Assembly: GCF_963259705.1 (NCBI RefSeq)
Contig: NC_081846.1
Location: forward strand, 61,433,722-61,497,721
Reading direction: 5' to 3'
Source of the DNA: Myotis daubentonii
Lineage: Eukaryota > Chordata > Mammalia > Chiroptera > Vespertilionidae
Length of the DNA: 64,000 nt
How positions within the stretch are numbered: the stretch's first letter is position 1; each line of letters starts with the position of its first letter. A program made the position numbers and the translations under genes. The notes under the pieces are model-generated. The model was not told the origin of the DNA, searched no databases, and saw nothing but the letters and a program-made list of their open reading frames with translations. This document shows positions 1 through 10,865 of this stretch, piece by piece.

Positions 1-468
1 GAGTACAGATAAAATACAATTAGCCATGAGTTTGTGATTGTTGAATCTGGGCAATGGGTATAAGGGGGTGCATTAAATTATTCTGACAGCTTTTTAAGCG
101 CTTACAACTTTCCATAATAAAAAATGTGGAGGAGATACAGAAATGCACAAAAAAATAAAATGTTTCTTGAGCTTATTTTAGCTGGCTCTAAGAAACACAT
201 CACAATTTCAAACTTTAATATACCCAACATTTGAAAGTATAAAGAGGCTTGACCTTTATTTTTTCCTTTCAGATATAAATTCTCTTTGCCCTTCCTAATC
301 TTGTAACTAATGAGCTCTTCAGTTATACTTATCATTCAATATTTTAAAACCAAAGTTCCTTTCAATGTGACCCTTCAAAATAATCTTTACCACCACCAAT
401 TTGCTTCTCAGCCCTATTCCAGCACTACTGTTAGTATCTAGAACTAGAGTCTTACACAATCAGTTGTA
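1..468. other. Unassigned AT-rich DNA
   Basis: I see no gene, RNA or repeat that I recognise. The only open frame (102-335, minus) has low-complexity AT-rich composition and no recognisable domain. Confidence 0.5.
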
Positions 469-484
469 AAAATGTCCACTTTGA

Positions 485-839
<355 letters not shown>

Positions 840-855
840 AAAATGTCCATTTTGA

Positions 856-2076
856 AAAGTGAGTTCTAATGTCTAAATATCACAACAAACCTTCAAGTCC
901 CTTATAAATTATTTCAGACATTATCTTCATATTACGGCAGCATGCTCTGTACTTTTGGCTTTACTAACTAAAAACATCAGTATTTATGAATGAGGAGTCG
1001 ATTATTCTTTCTTTTTTCCTTTTTTAATCAATGGCATTCCTATGAGGATTATTTTTTTTCTTCATTATTTGATTCAGGACCTACTGAGAACTCTGAGGAG
1101 GGTATGAAAAGGAAGGCAATTATTGCTTTAAATTTGATTAGATAGTAGAGAAGAAAAAGTGTTTTTAAAACTAAGGGATATTAGTAAGTTAACAATTACT
1201 TACTCTGAAGTATGTATAAACTTAGTTCTAAAGGTTCTGGATAACCTTCCAAAAACAGCCAGTCTTGCACAAGGTTTTAAAATTAAATGATTTCAATTGA
1301 TGGAGATGAACTGGGACAACTTTCAGGGCCAAGTGAAACAGTACTAGATTAAAAAATAGAGATCGATAAAATGGATGAAGCAGCTCCAGGTGTGCAAAAG
1401 TGCAGCGTCGGGCTTACTGGCGTGAAATAGAATGAAAATGTCTTCATTGGATTGCACCCATTGGATTGATTGGATCGACTGGATTGCTGACGTTGAATTG
1501 ATTGTGTTTAATTAAACCAGGGAAGTGCCTTTTCTAGGAAATAATGAGAATGGGAGGTTGGGGAGATATGAAACAACAAGGGGCTTGCATTTGGCTGGTT
1601 AGATGGCTGGGCTGAGCTCCACAACCTTAAACTATGATTCACAAACTTAAAACTTTGATTTGAATTTAAATTAAACATTTATTCAGAACATTCTAGTTGG
1701 CACAGTTAACTTTATAATTCTGGTTATGAAAAAATAGCTCAGTAGCTCTTTTAGGACAAACTTGAAGAGGAATAGATTGAGGTGACAGAGATCAGCAAAA
1801 ATGTCACTGAGATCCTGCAGCATAAATAAGGAGGGCCTGAACAAAGCAGAGGAAGCAGGCTGCCAGGGCTTCAGTCATGTCTCCCCTTTGGTTGAGATCC
1901 AAGTCTAACCAAATTTATACCAAATTCTGTTTTATACCAAAAAATATTACAGTCAAGTAGCCTTGAAGTCATTTTTTTTGGTAAGTACTTTAGACATAAA
2001 ATTTCTAATTCATATGTCCCAGTCACATACCTCAATTTCCTGTCCTTCCAGTGAGATTGCCCAGTTACTCTCACAA
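856..2076. other. Unassigned DNA with a small ATTGGATTG-rich patch
   Basis: No coding or RNA feature recognised. At about 1444-1505 the words ATTGGATTG, ATTGGATCGACTGGATTG and GTTGAATTGATTG form a degenerate short tandem patch. The rest is ordinary AT-rich sequence. Confidence 0.4.
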
Positions 2077-2400
2077 TCTCTCTATATAAAAGCCTAAGTG
2101 ACCGGCCAACCATTCAACTGGTAGCTATGACATGAACTGACCACCAGGGGGCAGATGCTCAATGCACAGGCATGGAAACATGGAACAGACTGATGACTCT
2201 CAGAGGGAAGGGGGGAGGGGAGAGGGCAGGAAGAAATTAAACAAAGATCTTATATACATACTAGAGGCCCAGTGCACAGATTTGTGCACTAGTGGGGTCC
2301 CTCAGCCTGGCCTGCAGGGATTGGGCCGAAACCGGCAGTTTGACATCCCCTGAGGGGTCACGAATTGTGAGAGGGCACAGGCCAGGCTGAGGGACCCTAG
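2077..2400 (+). mobile_element. Chimeric non-autonomous Helitron
   Basis: The left end is a standard Helitron 5' end (TC followed by TCTATATAAAAGCC, preceded by A) leading into the family body with CCACCAGGGGGCAG at 2141-2154. At 2271 a second Helitron 3' terminus appears in the opposite orientation (CTAGAGGCCC with a GTGCAC..GTGCAC hairpin). The right end reads GGACCCTAG followed by T at 2401, so it has the CTAG/T rule but lacks the usual hairpin. The two 3' segments form an inverted repeat (about 2288-2314 and 2378-2400). It may be one element with a rearranged 3' end or two fused head-on. No Rep gene. Confidence 0.75.
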
Positions 2401-3906
2401 TTGATCTATAACATCATAGGTAGCACCAGTCCAGAACTTCAGCCATTCCCTTTCAGTTTCCTAAATTCTTTTGCCCTGTGTTCCTTTCATCCCTTACATC
2501 TGCCAAACTTCAATCCAGAATCAATCTACCTGTCTGCCTTTCCCAATTCTGCACCTAATCAAAGTAAAAATATCAGAGAGAGCAGGAAATATTTACAGGA
2601 TGGTGAATAGGCAGGTTTGTAGACTACAGGGTTGTTAATAAGACAGTAGGATTATGGGAGAGAATGTAGGCATAAATAAGTTTTGAAATTTTTCTTAATG
2701 AATTTATTGGCTAAACTTAAAACAAAAACAAAAAAAACAGACTCCTTAATTTCCTTCATACTCATTAAGAAATTTAAGTAACTGTAAGTAGTACCTGCTA
2801 AAATTTTACCTTACTCCATCTAAAACACAGCTTAATGGTTAAGAAAACTATCAAAAGCAATTAGCCTGATTAAGGTAGAAGATGAAGCAATTTTTTGGAG
2901 ATAATAATGGATAAAAACTGCTAAACATGCATAATATGATTACCAAAAATTGCAATTATACGATTCTTACAGCCTACTTTCCCCTTCCCTGCCCTTATCA
3001 GCAATGTGACTACAGGCATTTAAAAATAATAAAACTACATTTTTAAAATGAATGTTTTAAGTCAACCTGTCACTAAGAGACAGGCTTTTCTCCAATTAGG
3101 ATAATTTAGCCTTATTTTATTACATTTACATAGCCAGACTGGGAAGATACTGTATTCTAGGGAGGTTGAGCTGCCTCTGACCAAGTTCTGCAACTTTAAA
3201 AAAATCCCAAACATCCTGCTTCAATGGCCTGGGAGATGGGTAAATGGGTGTGGAAAGGAGCAAATTGAGGAGACAGTAAATGATTCAGGATGATGGGAGA
3301 AGGATGGAAGATGCCAGGTTAGCTAGCTAATGCTTCCCATTTCAGTGATTTACAGGAGATGCACCCAAGCTTGGTATTGAAGTTGGTTCGCTTCCACTGT
3401 GCACTGCACTCCTCAGAAGTTTTCAAGTCAGCCTGCAACTGTTCAGACTTTCTTCTTGGACTTGAGCTCTTCATCTGGTTGGTCCTTCACAAACACTGTT
3501 CACCAGGAGCAGAGCCTGCAGGAGGGTGCAGAGGCCCAACCTCGTGGCTTACCCCTTCTGGAGAATCACCCAGAAGCCTGCCTTGAGACTCTACTTCTCT
3601 CATCTCCCAGGGTTTCAGGTTGCACCGCAGCACCCACCTACCCTGCAGCTCCTCCTCGGGCATAAACTGCACCAGCCACTCGCCGCAGGCAAGGACTACT
3701 TATTTGAATAAAGATTATCACTAAATGATATGTTAGAAGTTATTCAGTCTAATGATTTTTCAAGTAAAGTTATAATTTTAAAGTCAGGAAGCTGATATTT
3801 GTTTTTAACAAGAAAGCAGAATAATGTTCAAATGTATATTGTCCTTTACCGAGACACCATGAACCATTTCCAATGATATCACTGTTGTGTGAAATCTTAT
3901 CTAAAA
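2401..3906. other. Unassigned DNA
   Basis: Mostly AT-rich. The segment 3360-3710 is more GC-rich and open in several overlapping frames on both strands (for example 3487-3672 minus), but I recognise no family and none of the frames has a supporting domain, so I do not call a gene. Confidence 0.4.
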
Positions 3907-3954
3907 CTAGAGGCCCGATGCACGGATTCATGCACCGGTGGGGTCCCTCAGCCT

Positions 3955-3969
3955 GGCCTGCTCCTTCTT
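3955..3969. repeat. Left target-site duplication of LINE-1
   Basis: GGCCTGCTCCTTCTT, identical to 6843-6857. It is Helitron sequence, so the LINE-1 arrived after the Helitron. Confidence 0.95.
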
Positions 3970-6842
3970 TTTATCTTTAATTTCTTTATTGGTTAAGGTA
4001 TTACAAGTATGTCCTCATCCCCCCCATTAACCCCCAACCTCACCCCCCCACTCAGGCTTTCATCCCCCTGTAGTCCATGTCCATTGGCTTGGCTTATATG
4101 CATGCATACAAGTCCTTTGGTTGATCTCTTCCCCTTACCCCCACTCTCCTCTACTTTCCCTCAGGAGATTGATAGTCTGATCGCTGTTTCTCTGTCTCTG
4201 GATCTGTCCCTGTTCATCAGTCTGTGCTGTTCTCTATATTCCACAAATGAGTGAGATCATGTGGTATTTATCTTTCTCTGACTGGCTTATTTCACTTAGC
4301 ATAATGCTCTCCAGTTCCATCCATGCTGTTGCAAATGGCAAGAGTTCCTTCTTTTTTACCGCAGCATAGTATTCCATTGTGTAGATGTACCACAGTTTTT
4401 TAATCCACTCATCTGCTGATGGGCACTTAGGCTGTTTCCAAATCTTAGCTATGGTGGATTGTGCTGCTATGAACATAGGGGTGCATATATACTTTCTGAT
4501 TGGTGTTTCTGGATTCTTGGGATATATTCCTAGAAGTGGGATCATTGGGTCAAATGGGAGTTCCATTTTTAGTTTTTTGAGGTAGCTCCATACTGTTCTC
4601 CACAGTGGCTGCACCAGTCTGCATTCCCACCAGCAGTGCATGAGGGTTCCTTTTTCTCCACATCCTCTCCAACACTTGTTTGTTGATTTGTTGATGATAG
4701 CCATTCTGACAGGTGTGAGATGATAACGCATTGTTTTGATTTGCATCTCTCATATAATTAGTGACTTTGAGCATGTTTTCATATGTCTTTCAGCCTTCCG
4801 TATGTCCTCTTTCGAAAAATGTCTATCTAGGTCTGTTGCCCGTTTTTTGATTGGATTGTTTATCTTCCTATTGTTAAGTTGCATGAGTTCCCTGTAAATG
4901 TTGGAGATTAAATCCTTATCGGTGATACTGGCAAATATGTTCTCCCATGTAGTGGGCCTTCTTGTTGTTTTGTTGATGGTTTCCTTTGCTGTGCAAAAGC
5001 TTTTTATTTTGATGTAGTCCCATTTGTTTATTTTCTCTTTAGTTTCCATTGCCCTAGGAGCAGTATCAGAGAAGAAATTCCTTCGGCATATGTTTGTGAT
5101 TTCGCTGCCTGTGGATTCCTCTAGTATTTTTATGGTTTCCCATCTTATGTTTAAGTCTTTTATCCATTTTGAGTTTATTTTTGTGTATGGTGTGAGTTGG
5201 TGGTCTAGTTCCATCTTTTTGCATGTATCTGTCCAATTTTCCCAACACCATTTATTGAAGAGACTGTCTTGACTCCATTGTATGCTCTTGCCTCCTTTGT
5301 CAAATATTAATTGGGCATAGTGGTTTGGGTCAATTTCTGGGATCTCTATTCTATTCCATTGATCCATATGTCTGTTCTTGTGCCAGTACCAAGCTGTTTT
5401 AAGAACAGTGGCTTTGTAATACAACTTGATATCTGGTATTGAGATCTCACCTACTTTGTTCTTCTTTCTCAGGATTGCTGCAGCTATTCGAGGTCTTTTT
5501 TTATTCCAGATGAATTTTTGGAACGTTTGTTCTAGATCTGTGAAATATGCCGTTGGTAATTTGATGGGGATTGCATTGAATCTATAGATTGCTTTGGGTA
5601 GTATGGACATTTTGATGATGTTGATTCTACCAATCCATGAGCACGGTATGTTCTTCCATCTGTTTATGTCTTCCTCTATCTCTTTTTTTAGTGTCCTGTA
5701 GTTTTTCACATATAAGTCTTTTACCTCCTTAGTTAAGTTTATTCCTAGGTATCTTACTTTTTTTGATGTGATGGTAAATGGGACAGCTTTTTTAGTCTCA
5801 CTTTCTGTAGGTTCACTATTGGTGTAAAGAAATGCCATAGATTTCTTGGCATTAATTTTGTATCCTGCTACATTGCCAAATTCATTTATTAAGTCTAATA
5901 ATTTTTTGATGGAGTCTTTAGAGTTCTCTATGTACAGTATCATGTCATCTGCAAATAAGGACAGTTTTAGTTCTTCTTTTCCAATTTGGATGCCTTTTAT
6001 TTCTTCTTCTTGTCTGTCGCAGCGGCTAGTACTTCCAATACTATGTCGAACAGGAGTGGTGAGAGGGGGCGTCCCTGTCTTATTCCTGTTCTTTGGGGAA
6101 ATGGTTTTAGTTTTTGCCCATTGATTATGTTGGCTGTGGATTTGTCATATATGGCTTTTATTATGTTGAGGTATGATCCTTCTATTCCTACCTTGCTGAG
6201 AGTTTTTATCAAGAAAGGGTGTTGGATTTTGTCAAATACTTTTTCTGCATCAATTGATATGACTATGTGGTTTTTATCTTTCAATTTGTTTATGTGATGT
6301 ATTACGTTTATTGATTTGCGGATATTGTACCATCCTTGCATCCCTGGGATAAAACCTACTTGGTCATGGTGTATGGTCTTTCTGATGTACTGCTGGATCC
6401 GATTTGCTAGGATTTTGTTGAGGATTTTGGCATCTATGTTCATCAAGGATATTGGCCTGTAGTTCTCTTTTTTTGTGTTGTCTTTACTGGTTTTGGTATT
6501 ATGGTGATGCTGGCTTCATAGAATGAGCTTGGAACCTTCCTCTTGAATTTTTTGGAATAGTCTGAGGAGGATAGGTTTTAGTTCTTCCTTGAATGTTTGG
6601 TAAAACTCCCCTGTGAAGCCGTCTGGTCCTGGGCTTTTGTTTGCTGGAAGCTTTTTAATGACTGCTTCAATTTCTTCCATAGTTTTGGCCTATTGAGATT
6701 TTTGGATTCTTCCTGATTAAGTTTTGGAAGATTGTATTTTTCTAGGAATATGTCCATTTCCTCCAGGTTGTTTAGTTTGTTGGAGTAGAGTTGTCCATAG
6801 TATTTTTTAACAATCCTTTGTATTTCTGTGGAGTCTGTTGTT
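3970..6842 (-). mobile_element. LINE-1, 5'-truncated, inserted in Helitron
   Basis: The 3' end lies at the left: a short T-rich run (the poly-A tail in reverse), a 3' UTR rich in CCCCCC, then the C-terminal and reverse-transcriptase parts of ORF2 on the minus strand. The element stops at 6842 within ORF2, so the endonuclease, ORF1 and 5' UTR are missing. It is bounded by perfect 15-bp duplications (3955-3969 and 6843-6857), typical of target-primed reverse transcription. It cannot move by itself. Confidence 0.97.
4234..6842 (-). pseudogene. LINE-1 ORF2 remnant (reverse transcriptase, broken)
   Basis: The translated pieces run along ORF2 in order: part upstream of the RT (about 6578-6842), RT core (5997-6446, with [11 protein letters not shown] and [13 protein letters not shown]), RT palm to thumb (4750-5960) and the C-terminal region (4234-4746). 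The catalytic FADD is encoded at 5944-5955. The C-terminal zinc knuckle CX3CX7HX4C is intact in the last piece. The order is broken by frameshifts near 4748, 5960-6000 and 6450-6570, and the N-terminal endonuclease is absent. This is a dead copy of the LINE reverse transcriptase. Age looks modest because long stretches remain readable. Confidence 0.95.
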
Positions 6843-6857
6843 GGCCTGCTCCTTCTT
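6843..6857. repeat. Right target-site duplication of LINE-1
   Basis: GGCCTGCTCCTTCTT, identical to 3955-3969. Confidence 0.95.
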
Positions 6858-7260
6858 GCAATCTGGGTCCCCTTGGGGGATAACCAGCAAGACAACATCC
6901 CCGGAGGGATGTACACCTCCCCCGAGTGTGCTACACAGCTGGTGGCCAGGGAGGAGCCCGACCCGGGCCACTACCGCTCACTCCAGCCCTGCTGTGCCTG
7001 CAGCCACCTCTGCTCAATAGCGCTGCTGCAGAGGTGGAAGAGGCTTGCACCACTGTAGCTGTGCTTGCCAGCCGTGAGCCCGATGCCTGGCACCCATTGG
7101 TCAACTGAGCAGCACTCCCATTGTGTTAGCACACTGACCACCAGGGGGCAGCTCCTGCGTTGAGCGTCTGCCCCTTGGTGGTCAGTGCGCATCATAGCAA
7201 CTGGTCAACTGGTTGTTCAGTGTTTGGTCGTTCGGTTGCTTAGGCTTTTATATATATAGA

Positions 7261-8117
7261 CTAGAGGCCTGGTGCACAAAAATTTGTGCACTTGGGGCGG
7301 AGGGGGGGTCCCTCAGCCGTGCCTGTGCCCTCTAGCAGTCTGGGACCCCTCGGGAGATAACGACCTGCTGGCTTAGGCCTGCTCCCGGGTGGCAGAGGGC
7401 AGGCCCAATCCCTAGGTGCAGCCCCTGGTCGGGCTCAGAGCAGGGCCAAATGGGGAGTTGGGGTGCCGCCCCCTGTCATGCACAGAGCAGGGCGATTGGG
7501 AGGTTGTGATGCCACCCTCAGTCACGCTCAGGGTAGAGCCAATTGGGGGGTTGGGGCACCGTCCCCTGTCACACTCAAGGCAGGGTCAATGGGGAGGTTG
7601 CAGTGCCACCTCATCACGCACAGAGCAGGGCCAATCAGGGGGTTGGGGCACTGCCCCCTGTCACTCACAGAGCAGGGCCCATCAGGGGGGTTGGGGCTCT
7701 GTACCCTGTCACGCACAGAGCAGGGCCAATCAGGGGGTTGGGGCGCTGCCCCCTGTCACGCACAGAGAAGGGCGGATCAGGGGGTTGGGGCACCACTCTC
7801 TATCACCCACAGAGCAGGGCCGATCAGGTGTTTGGGGCGCCGCCACTCTCACACTCAGGGCAGGGCCGATGGGGAGGTTATGGCTCTACCCCGTCACACA
7901 CAGAGCAGGGCCAATCAGGGGGTTGGGGCGCCTTCCCCTGTCACGAACAGCAGGGTGGATAGGGAGGTTGTGGCCCCGCCCCCTGTCACACACAGAGCTG
8001 CAGGGCGATCAGGGGGTTTGGGCGCTGCCCCCTGTCACGCTGATCCCGGTGCCGGGAGGCCTCGTGGCTCCGCTGATCCCGGTGCTGGGAGGCATATTAC
8101 CCTTTTACTATATAGGG
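7261..8117 (-). mobile_element. Helitron, 3'-proximal half of a composite element
   Basis: Starts with CTAGAGGCCTGGTGCAC and the hairpin GTGCACAAAAATTTGTGCAC, and ends with TACTATATAGGG, the reverse of a Helitron 5' end. The same element with the same right-hand junction recurs at 24942-25418. Most of the body (about 7435-8035) is a 47-bp minisatellite. It abuts the preceding Helitron without any spacer and continues into the next at 8118 without the C expected of a CTAG terminus. Long frames across it come from the tandem array. Confidence 0.85.
7435..8035. repeat. 47-bp GC-rich minisatellite in Helitron
   Basis: About 13 imperfect copies of a unit containing CAGAGCAGGGCCAATCAGG, GGGTTGGGGC and GCCCCCTGTCACGCA. 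Because 47 is not a multiple of three, each frame runs through different registers, which explains long overlapping open frames (7416-8120, 7463-8305, 7543-7962) without a gene. The array is missing from the sister element at 24942-25418, so it expanded after the two copies separated. Confidence 0.9.
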
Positions 8118-8743
8118 TAGAGGCCTGGTGCACGGGTGGGTGCCGGCTGGTTTGCCCTGAAGGGTGTCCTGGATCAGGGTGGGGGTCTCCACTGGGGTGC
8201 CTGGCCAGCCTGGGTGAGGGGATGATGGCTGTTTGCAGCTGGTCACACACCCTTCAGGGTGGGGGTCCCCACTGGGGTGCCTGGCCAGTCTGGGTGAGGG
8301 GCTGAGGGCTGTTTTCAGGCTGGGAGTGACTAAAGCTCCCAACCGCTCCTTTTTTTTTTTTTTTTTAATTCTGGGCCAGCTTTAGCTTTGAGGCTTGGCT
8401 CCAGCTCTTAGGCCTCTGCTGCTGAAAGTAGGTTTCTGGCCTTTGCTTACAATGTTGCGATCCTGCTGGCTGAAGCCCCGGACTAAAGCAGGTTTCTGGG
8501 GTTTTGTTTAGCTTCTATATTTGTTACATAGTTGCTTAGAGTTGCAGCTCAGAGGCCGGCAGCGGCAGGCGGGGAACGTTGGAGTCCTCTGTCACTGAAG
8601 CAAGCAAGCCTCTTGTTAGTTTCAAGCTGCCTGGCTGCCGGCTGCCATCTTGGCTGGCAGTTAATTTGCATATTGCCCTGATTAGCCAATGGGAAGGGTA
8701 GCTGTTGTATGCCAATTACCATTTTCTCTTTTATTAGATAGGA
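8118..8743 (-). mobile_element. Helitron, 5'-proximal half of a composite element
   Basis: Begins TAGAGGCCTGGTGCAC without the leading C and ends TTATTAGATAGGA, followed by T. It contains an internal duplication (GGTGCCTGGCCAG..CTGGGTGAGGGG twice, near 8198 and 8278), a run of T at 8350-8367, the GCTGCCATCTTGGCTGGCAG motif and the 5' subterminal TTTGCATATTGCCCTGATTAG. The same body is at 25419-26105. Together with 7261-8117 it forms a composite of 1,483 bp. Confidence 0.85.
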
Positions 8744-8803
8744 TGTCCTGATGGAAAATCCTCGAGTCAGTTCCTCAGCCTCTCAAAAAGGAAAAAAAAA
8801 AAG

Positions 8804-8822
8804 CAGCCACAGTAATTTTTAA
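8804..8822. repeat. Left target-site duplication of inverted LINE-1
   Basis: CAGCCACAGTAATTTTTAA, matching CAGCCACAGTACTTTTAA at 10203-10220 with small differences. Confidence 0.8.
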
Positions 8823-10202
8823 AAATTATTTTTATATTAATTTTTTTCTTTTTCAATTACAGTTGACATTCAATATTATTTTATGTTAGTTTCAGGTGTA
8901 CAGCATAGTGGTTAGGCATTTATAGAATTTACAGTGATTCTCCCTGATAATTCTAGTATCCACCTGGCCCCATGCATAGATATTACAATATTATTGACTA
9001 TATTCCTATGTTGTGCTTTACATCCCCATGTCTATTTTGTGACTACCAATTTGTTCTTAATCCATTCACCTTGTGCACCTATCCCCCCAACACCCCTCCC
9101 ATCTGGCAATAATCAATTTGTTCTCTGCATCTATGAGTCCGTTTCTGTTTTGTTTGTTCATTTATTTTGTTCTTTAGATTCCACATATAAGTGAAATCAT
9201 GTAGTATTTGTCTTTCTCTGACTGACTTAGCTTACTTAGCATACTTATTTCACTTAGCATAAACCCTTTAGGTCCATCCATGCTATCACAAATGGTAACT
9301 TTTCATTCTTTTTTATAGCCAAATAATATTCTATTGTATAACCTATTATAATTTATCCAATTGTCTATTGATGGGCACCTTGGTTGCTTCTATATCTTGG
9401 CTATTGTAAATAATGCTGCAATGAAAATAGGGATACATGTGTCTTTTCAAATTAGTATTTTGAGTTTATTCAGATATATGTATATCCAGAAGTGGAATTG
9501 CTAGGTCATAAGGTAGTTCTATTTATAATTTTTTAAGGAGCATCCATACTGTTTTTCATAGTGAGTGTCCTAATTTGCAATCCCACCAATAGTGAATGAG
9601 GGTTTCCTTTTTTCCACATTTTTGCCAATACTTAGCAATTAATATATGACAAAGGAGGCAAGAATATCCAATGGAATAAAGATAGTCTATTCAATAGGTA
9701 GTGTTGGGAATATTGGACAGATATATGTAAAATAATGAAACCAGACCACCTTCTTACACCATATAGAAGAATAAATTTAAATGGATTAAAGACATAAATA
9801 TAAGGCATGAAACCATAAAACTAGAAGAAAACATAGGAAGTAAACTCTCTGACATTGCTCCTAGTAATAGTGTTTTCTGCTATATCTCCTTGGGCCAGGG
9901 AAACAAAATAAAAAAATAAACAAATGGGATTACATTAAACTAAAATGATTTTGCACAGCTAAGGAAACCATTAACAAACCAAAAAAGACAACCTACTGAA
10001 TGGGAGAAGATATTCAACAATGATATATCAGATAAGGGCTAATATCCAAAACTTATAAAAGAAATCATACAATATAACACCAAAAAGACCCAAACAAACT
10101 GACTGAAAAAAATGACATCACTAATCATCAGAGATATGCAAATTAAAAACACAATGATATATCACCTCACACCTCTCAGAATGGCTATCATCAAAAAATC
10201 AA
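8823..10202 (-). mobile_element. LINE-1 fragment with 5' inversion (twin priming)
   Basis: 8823-9643 is the LINE-1 3' part in reverse orientation (TGTACAGCATAGTGG, TGATGGGCACCTTGG, CCACATTTTTGCC). From about 9644 the orientation flips: 9644-10202 is ORF2 C-terminal sequence in the forward direction (GACAAAGGAGGCAAGAATAT, AATGGGATTACATTAAACTA, CAGAATGGCTATCATC). The whole is enclosed by one pair of direct repeats (8804-8822 and 10203-10220), so it is a single insertion whose 5' half was inverted during integration. No usable frame is left. This copy is older than the one at 3970-6842. Confidence 0.9.
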
Positions 10203-10220
10203 CAGCCACAGTACTTTTAA

Positions 10221-10550
10221 TGTGACCCAAACCAGTATTATCAATGTTATTTTCCAGTCTTGGTCACTAAAGAAAATTGGCTCTTTCTATTTAAAAAATC
10301 ACTTTCAATGGAAATAATTTGTCATTATTAAGGGTATTCAAAAGAATATACTCTGAAGAGTACTTCTAGTAGAGGAGCTTCAAAAATATTTTGAATAATG
10401 AGAGAGTTATTTAAATAAATGTGTAACATCACACGGTGACTGTTTCAGGTAATAACACCCCATTGGAGGTCAAAAGTCAATGTGCATATAAAAACACAAA
10501 GTTCAATGTGTTTATAAAAAGGTCATATCACCGAATAGCCACACTTCTTA
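10221..10550. other. Unassigned DNA
   Basis: No gene or repeat recognised between the LINE-1 and the L2 fragment. Confidence 0.4.
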
Positions 10551-10554
10551 TTTA

Positions 10555-10865
10555 TGCAACAAATATTTATTGAGCCAGCACTGTGCTAGGAGCTAGGTAT
10601 ACAGTCGTAAACAGAGAGGACCCCTACACTCCAGAGACTAAAGTGTAGTGGGGAAACACATAATAAGTGAGTAAGCAAGAAATATCTAAGTGTAAATTGT
10701 GTGTGCCACAAAGCAAAAGAACAGAGTGAGGGGGTGGAGAATTTCCGTGGGACCTTCTTAAGACGAAGTGGTTAGGGAAGGTGTCCTGAGGAAGTTTGCA
10801 GGTGAGCTGAGATCTGAAGGCTGTGATGGAGCCAGCCATCTGAGGAAGGGGGGAGCTCAATCCAG
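10555..10865 (-). mobile_element. L2 LINE 3' fragment
   Basis: Reads as the reverse complement of the L2 3' end: CAACAAATATTTATTGAGC, the CACTGTGCTAGGAGCTAGG motif, then GTGGTTAGGGAAGGTGTCC and GATCTGAAGGCTG. It is ancient, diverged and without coding capacity. Confidence 0.75.

Larger units (their letters stand above)
3907..7260 (-). mobile_element. Non-autonomous Helitron split by a LINE-1
   Basis: Read on the minus strand, the element starts TCTATATATATAAAAGCC (7260 going left) and ends in a hairpin followed by CTAG at 3907, with A at 3906. About 465 bp belong to the Helitron (3907-3969 and 6858-7260, counting one TSD copy); the rest is a LINE-1 inserted with a 15-bp duplication. The inner part has two inverted CCACCAGGGGGCAG-like motifs at 7138-7151 and 7168-7181. 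Its terminal A at 7260 directly touches the CTAG of the next Helitron. Confidence 0.9.

Noticed and set aside
3487..3711. Small gene or processed pseudogene on either strand
   Set aside because: No recognised protein, no poly-A tail or direct repeats; overlapping frames on both strands suggest GC-rich chance frames.
7435..8035. CRISPR-like array
   Set aside because: Contiguous tandem units without unique spacers, in mammalian Helitron DNA.
7416..8305. Open frames of up to 280 codons
   Set aside because: They follow a 47-bp minisatellite in a Helitron; repeats not divisible by three keep all frames open in turn, and there is no domain.
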